64,000 nt of DNA from Massilia antarctica (GTDB lineage Bacteria; Pseudomonadota; Gammaproteobacteria; Burkholderiales; Burkholderiaceae_D), in the NCBI RefSeq assembly GCF_015689335.1, contig NZ_CP065053.1, positions 3,596,001 through 3,660,000 of the forward strand, read 5' to 3'. Made by a program: the position numbers and the translations under genes. This document shows positions 61,097 through 64,000 of this stretch, piece after piece; position 1 is the first letter of the stretch, and each line of letters starts with the position of its first letter. The notes under the pieces are model-generated. The model was not told where the DNA came from, did no database searches, and saw only the letters and a list, made by a program, of their open reading frames with translations.

Positions 61097-62100
61097 GGCG
61101 CCTCCTTCAGGCCGTGCAGGGCCAGCGCGCGCAGGCAGGCCGCCTGGTGCGCTTCGCCGAGGGACGCCTCGAAGTCGGTGGCGCCGATGCGAAAGGCGTA
61201 GGGCAGGGCGCGCTGTTCGGCGTCGAGCACCCAGCGCGTCATGCGCGACAGGCGCAGTTCCAGGTTCATGATGGCGGGCATGGCGTTAAAGTCGAGCACC
61301 AGCTCGTCCACCGCGCCGCCTTCGAAATGCTTGGTCACCAGCTGGCCGCCGTCGGCCGGGTCGAGCCGCGCGATCTGGCGCCAGGCCAGGTGGCGCAGCG
61401 AGTCGCCCGGCTGGTAGCTGCGGATGCCGGCGAAGTCGTCGTGGCCGGCGTGGCCGTGGCCGTCGGCGCTCTCGACACCCGTGATCGGCAGCGGCGGCGC
61501 GTTTTCTTCGGGGAAGGGATACACCAGCGCGTTCAGGTCCGGCTGCCAGTAGCTCCACGCGCGCAACAGGCCGAGCGGAAAACGCGTGGTCAGGCGGATG
61601 CGCGGCGCGGCCAGCCAGCCGCGTTCCGTGCTCGGCGCCGACAGCAGCACGGCGCTGCTCGCGCCGGCGCCGACATCGAGCACGTGGCGCGCTTCGCCCG
61701 CCTCCATGAAGTCGACCCACAGCGCGTAGCGATCGAGCCTGGTGCGGTTGACCAGGTGCAGTTCGAACTGCGCCACCTCGCCGGCGAACACCGGCTGCGC
61801 GCGGCCCGGGCGCAGGTGCAGGTGCGCCAGGTTTTTATACGTCATATAGATGTCGACCATGGCGCAGGTGCCCATGGTGAAGGTCAGCGCGAAACCGAGG
61901 CCGAGAGAATAGTTGATCGAGCCGATCAGCAGGATCAGGATCAGCGCGGCAAATCCCAGGCCGGCGCCGGACGGCACGATGAACACGCGGCGCTGGGTCA
62001 GCAAGGTTTCGCCGGGATCGACGCCGCGCTTCTGGAACAGCCAGGTGTCGGCCTTGGCGCGCACCGCGGCGGGAATGAAGCGGTTCGGGGAGGCCGCCAT
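61093..62100 (-). CDS. DUF58 protein
   Basis: A 335-residue protein. Two membrane helices near residues 30-75 (VFIVPSGAGLGFAALILILL and SLGLGFALTFTMGTCAMVDI) are followed by a soluble domain with the DUF58 signature GIRSYQPGDSLRHLAWRQIA (about 205-224) and a partial VWA-like region. DUF58 proteins work with MoxR AAA ATPases, probably in assembly or activation of membrane complexes. The start at 62100 (MAASPNRFIPAAVRAKAD) avoids overlap with the MoxR end. ATGA overlap with the transglutaminase gene. Confidence 0.88.
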   Translation of the reverse strand: MAASPNRFIPAAVRAKADTWLFQKRGVDPGETLLTQRRVFIVPSGAGLGFAALILILLIGSINYSLGLGFALTFTMGTCAMVDIYMTYKNLAHLHLRPGRAQPVFAGEVAQFELHLVNRTRLDRYALWVDFMEAGEARHVLDVGAGASSAVLLSAPSTERGWLAAPRIRLTTRFPLGLLRAWSYWQPDLNALVYPFPEENAPPLPITGVESADGHGHAGHDDFAGIRSYQPGDSLRHLAWRQIARLDPADGGQLVTKHFEGGAVDELVLDFNAMPAIMNLELRLSRMTRWVLDAEQRALPYAFRIGATDFEASLGEAHQAACLRALALHGLKEAP

Positions 62101-62104
62101 TGCC

Positions 62105-63025
62105 TCACACCGGCACGGATTTCTGCAGCTGCAGGACCAGGTCGCGGCTGGCCAGCGCCACACCGTGCGCCGACTTCAGGGGCCGCAGGCGGTGCGCGCA
62201 GACCGGCACCAGCACCGCCTGGATATCTTCCGGCACCACGTGGTCGCGCCCTTCCATGGCGGCCCAGGCGCGCGCGGCCTGCAGCAGCGCGATCGAGGCG
62301 CGCGGCGACAAGCCTTCGGCGAACATGCCGTTCTGGCGCGACGCCTGCGCCAGCGCCTGCACGTAATCGATCAGCGAGGCCGAGGCGTGGATCTCGCGCA
62401 GCGCTTTTTGCGCCACTGTCAGTTCGGCGGGCTGCATGGCGGCCGGCAGCGACTTGAGCATGCTGCGGCGGTCGTCGCCCATCAGCAGCGCGCGTTCGGC
62501 GGCGGCGTCCGGGTAACCGAGCGAGAGGCACATCAAAAAGCGGTCGAGCTGCGACTCGGGCAGGGCGAAGGTGCCCACCTGGTGCAGCGGATTTTGGGTG
62601 GCGATCACGAAAAACGGCGACGGCAGGGCGCGCGTGGCGCCGTCGGCGGTCACTTGGCGCTCTTCCATCGCCTCCAGCAGACCCGATTGGGTTTTCGGCG
62701 TGGCGCGGTTGATTTCATCGGCCAGCAGCACTTGCGTGAAGATCGGACCGGGATGGAACACGAAGCCATTCTTTTCGCGCTCGTACACCGAAATGCCGGC
62801 CACGTCGGCCGGCAGCAGGTCGCTGGTGAACTGCACGCGGTTGAATTTCAGCCCCAGCGAAATGGCCAGCGCGTGGGCCAGGGTGGTCTTGCCGACACCA
62901 GGCACGTCTTCGATCAGCAGGTGGCCGTTGGCCAGCAGGCAGGTGAGCGCCTGGCGCACTTGCAGGTCCTTGCCGACGACAATCTGGCTGACCTGGCGGG
63001 CGACGGCGTGCATCTTTTTGAACAT
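62105..63025 (-). CDS. MoxR-family AAA ATPase
   Basis: A 306-residue AAA+ protein. Walker A is GVGKTT in IEDVPGVGKTTLAHALAI, Walker B LLADEINRATPKTQ, and the MoxR-specific EAMEERQV and FFVIATQNPLHQVGTFALPE follow, with the arginine-bearing ESQLDRFLM. It acts as a chaperone-like ATPase for the VWA/DUF58 partner encoded downstream. I start at MFKKMHAVARQ (63025), with AAGAGAA upstream; earlier codons belong to the promoter region shared with the divergent deacetylase gene. Confidence 0.92.
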   Translation of the reverse strand: MFKKMHAVARQVSQIVVGKDLQVRQALTCLLANGHLLIEDVPGVGKTTLAHALAISLGLKFNRVQFTSDLLPADVAGISVYEREKNGFVFHPGPIFTQVLLADEINRATPKTQSGLLEAMEERQVTADGATRALPSPFFVIATQNPLHQVGTFALPESQLDRFLMCLSLGYPDAAAERALLMGDDRRSMLKSLPAAMQPAELTVAQKALREIHASASLIDYVQALAQASRQNGMFAEGLSPRASIALLQAARAWAAMEGRDHVVPEDIQAVLVPVCAHRLRPLKSAHGVALASRDLVLQLQKSVPV

Positions 63026-63201
63026 GGTGGTTCTCTTTACAGTGTGCTGTGGGTGGTCGCGCGCACCCGCGCGGGGCACGGCATGGTAGATTAGCGCCAT
63101 CGGCACCGACTATTCCGTCATCACGACCCGTTCTCAGGATTTTATGCGAGAACGGCATTTCCGGTGCAACATTGATGACACCCGCCATTGAAATGACGCA
63201 C

Positions 63202-64000
63202 ATGAGCACAGCAATCTACAGCCACCCCGACTGCCGCCGCCACGACATGGGCGAATGGCACCCGGAATCGCCGGCGCGCCTGCAGGCGATCGAAGACCAG
63301 TTGATCCTGGCCCGCCTCGACGGCCTGCTCGAACGGCGCGAGGCGCCACTGGCCGAAATTCCGGCCATCGGACGCAATCACACGCCGGAAGCGATCGCCC
63401 TGGTGCGCGACAACACCCCCACGGCGCAGGGCGACATCTATCCGCTCGACGGCGATACTTCGCTTTGTTCGTACAGCTACCAGGCCGCGCTGCGCGCCGC
63501 CGGCGCCGCGCTGGCCGCCACCGACGCGGTCATCGCCGGCAGCATCGCCAACGCCTTCTGCGCGATCCGCCCGCCCGGCCACCACGCTATGCCCACCGAG
63601 CCGATGGGTTTCTGCCTGTTTAACAACGTGGCCATCGCGGCGCGCCACGCGCTCGATTCGCACGGCCTGGAACGGGTGGCGATCATCGACTTCGACGTCC
63701 ATCACGGCAATGGCACCGCCGCCTCGTTCCGCGACGATCCGCGCGTGCTGATGGCCAGCTTTTTCCAGCATCCGTTTTATCCCTACACCGAACCGGAGCC
63801 GCGCACTGCCACCATGATCAATATACCGGTGCCGGCGCGCAGCGGGGGCGACGTGGTGCGCCAGCTGATCACCGAACACTGGCTGCCGGCGCTGCACGAG
63901 TTCAAGCCGGAGATGATCTTCATCTCGGCCGGCTTCGACGCCCACCGCGAGGACGATGTGGGCGGCATGGGCCTGGTGGAAGCCGATTACGCCTGGATCA
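63202..64000 (+). CDS. Histone deacetylase family protein (partial)
   Basis: A frame open to the right edge: 266 codons visible, so the 3' end is missing. It carries the arginase-fold deacetylase signature: HPESPARLQAI, RPPGHHA with the paired active-site histidines, AIIDFDVHHGNGT with zinc ligands Asp and His, and SAGFDAH with the third ligand. Relatives deacetylate acetylpolyamines or other small acetyl compounds (AphA, AcuC type). In-frame ATGs at 63175 and 63193 are possible earlier starts; MSTAIYSHPDC fits the family best. Confidence 0.9.
   Translation, partial: MSTAIYSHPDCRRHDMGEWHPESPARLQAIEDQLILARLDGLLERREAPLAEIPAIGRNHTPEAIALVRDNTPTAQGDIYPLDGDTSLCSYSYQAALRAAGAALAATDAVIAGSIANAFCAIRPPGHHAMPTEPMGFCLFNNVAIAARHALDSHGLERVAIIDFDVHHGNGTAASFRDDPRVLMASFFQHPFYPYTEPEPRTATMINIPVPARSGGDVVRQLITEHWLPALHEFKPEMIFISAGFDAHREDDVGGMGLVEADYAWI

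Noticed and set aside
59393..61201. 602-codon frame on the plus strand over the transglutaminase gene
   Set aside because: Gln/His/Arg-rich composition typical of a shadow frame, opposite an intact TgpA-type gene.

Overview
This 64 kb window is GC-rich chromosomal DNA from a betaproteobacterium, most likely Oxalobacteraceae (Massilia, Duganella or Janthinobacterium relatives). I infer this from the gene order gyrA, DUF2059 gene, serC, pheA, hisC, tyrA, aroA, cmk, rpsA, ihfB, lapA, lapB, rfaE1, from the tmRNA tag ANDNSYALAA, and from a cluster of GAGGTCAGACCCC repeats between aroA and cmk. The assignment rests on recognised families and gene order; no database search was run.

The window has two halves. 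Positions 1 to about 33200 are most of a temperate siphovirus prophage of HK97/lambda type. In order it carries: an Arc-like regulator with an operator array, a convergent ORF6N gene, and a CI/Cro switch (1-2312); a replication block with two ParB-like proteins, a DEAH helicase and a toprim primase (2394-7823); an SPFH membrane protein, a promoter with a hairpin, and an abnormal tRNA-like gene (7876-9023); small early or middle genes and an HNH nuclease (9042-10635); terminase, portal, protease, capsid, an SGNH hydrolase and head-tail connector proteins (10705-19353); tail tube, a tail assembly chaperone pair with a clear -1 frameshift heptamer, a 1891-residue tape measure protein, and tail tip/fibre genes (19432-28756); a lysis cassette of two membrane proteins, endolysin, Rz and Rz1 (28814-30386). 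No integrase or left attachment site is visible, so the left end of the prophage lies before position 1. The intact tmRNA gene ssrA (33202-33561, minus strand) immediately follows the phage DNA, and its 3' end is the probable attachment site.

Between the lysis genes and ssrA sits the most interesting piece, an AT-rich, tightly coupled three-gene cassette (30449-32317). It encodes a STAS-like plus GHKL ATPase protein, a DUF4325 (STAS-like) protein and a single-pass membrane protein. It has its own TATAAT box, is unrelated to phage morphogenesis, and lies where prophages usually carry accessory or defence cargo.

Positions 33562 to 64000 are host core genome: a secreted TonB-C-domain protein, a Gph/MupP-type phosphatase with ubiG, an OmpA-family lipid-free outer membrane protein, gyrA (with Ala at quinolone position 83), the aromatic/serine/histidine biosynthesis and translation supercluster, LPS-assembly genes lapA/lapB and rfaE1, a ComEA-like protein, an M28 peptidase, a cyclic-nucleotide-domain/thioredoxin-reductase-like fusion without the CxxC pair, cysM, an HTH regulator beside a 470-base AT-rich spacer, and a minus-strand MoxR, DUF58, transglutaminase, MltB-like operon divergent from a histone-deacetylase-family gene that runs off the right edge.
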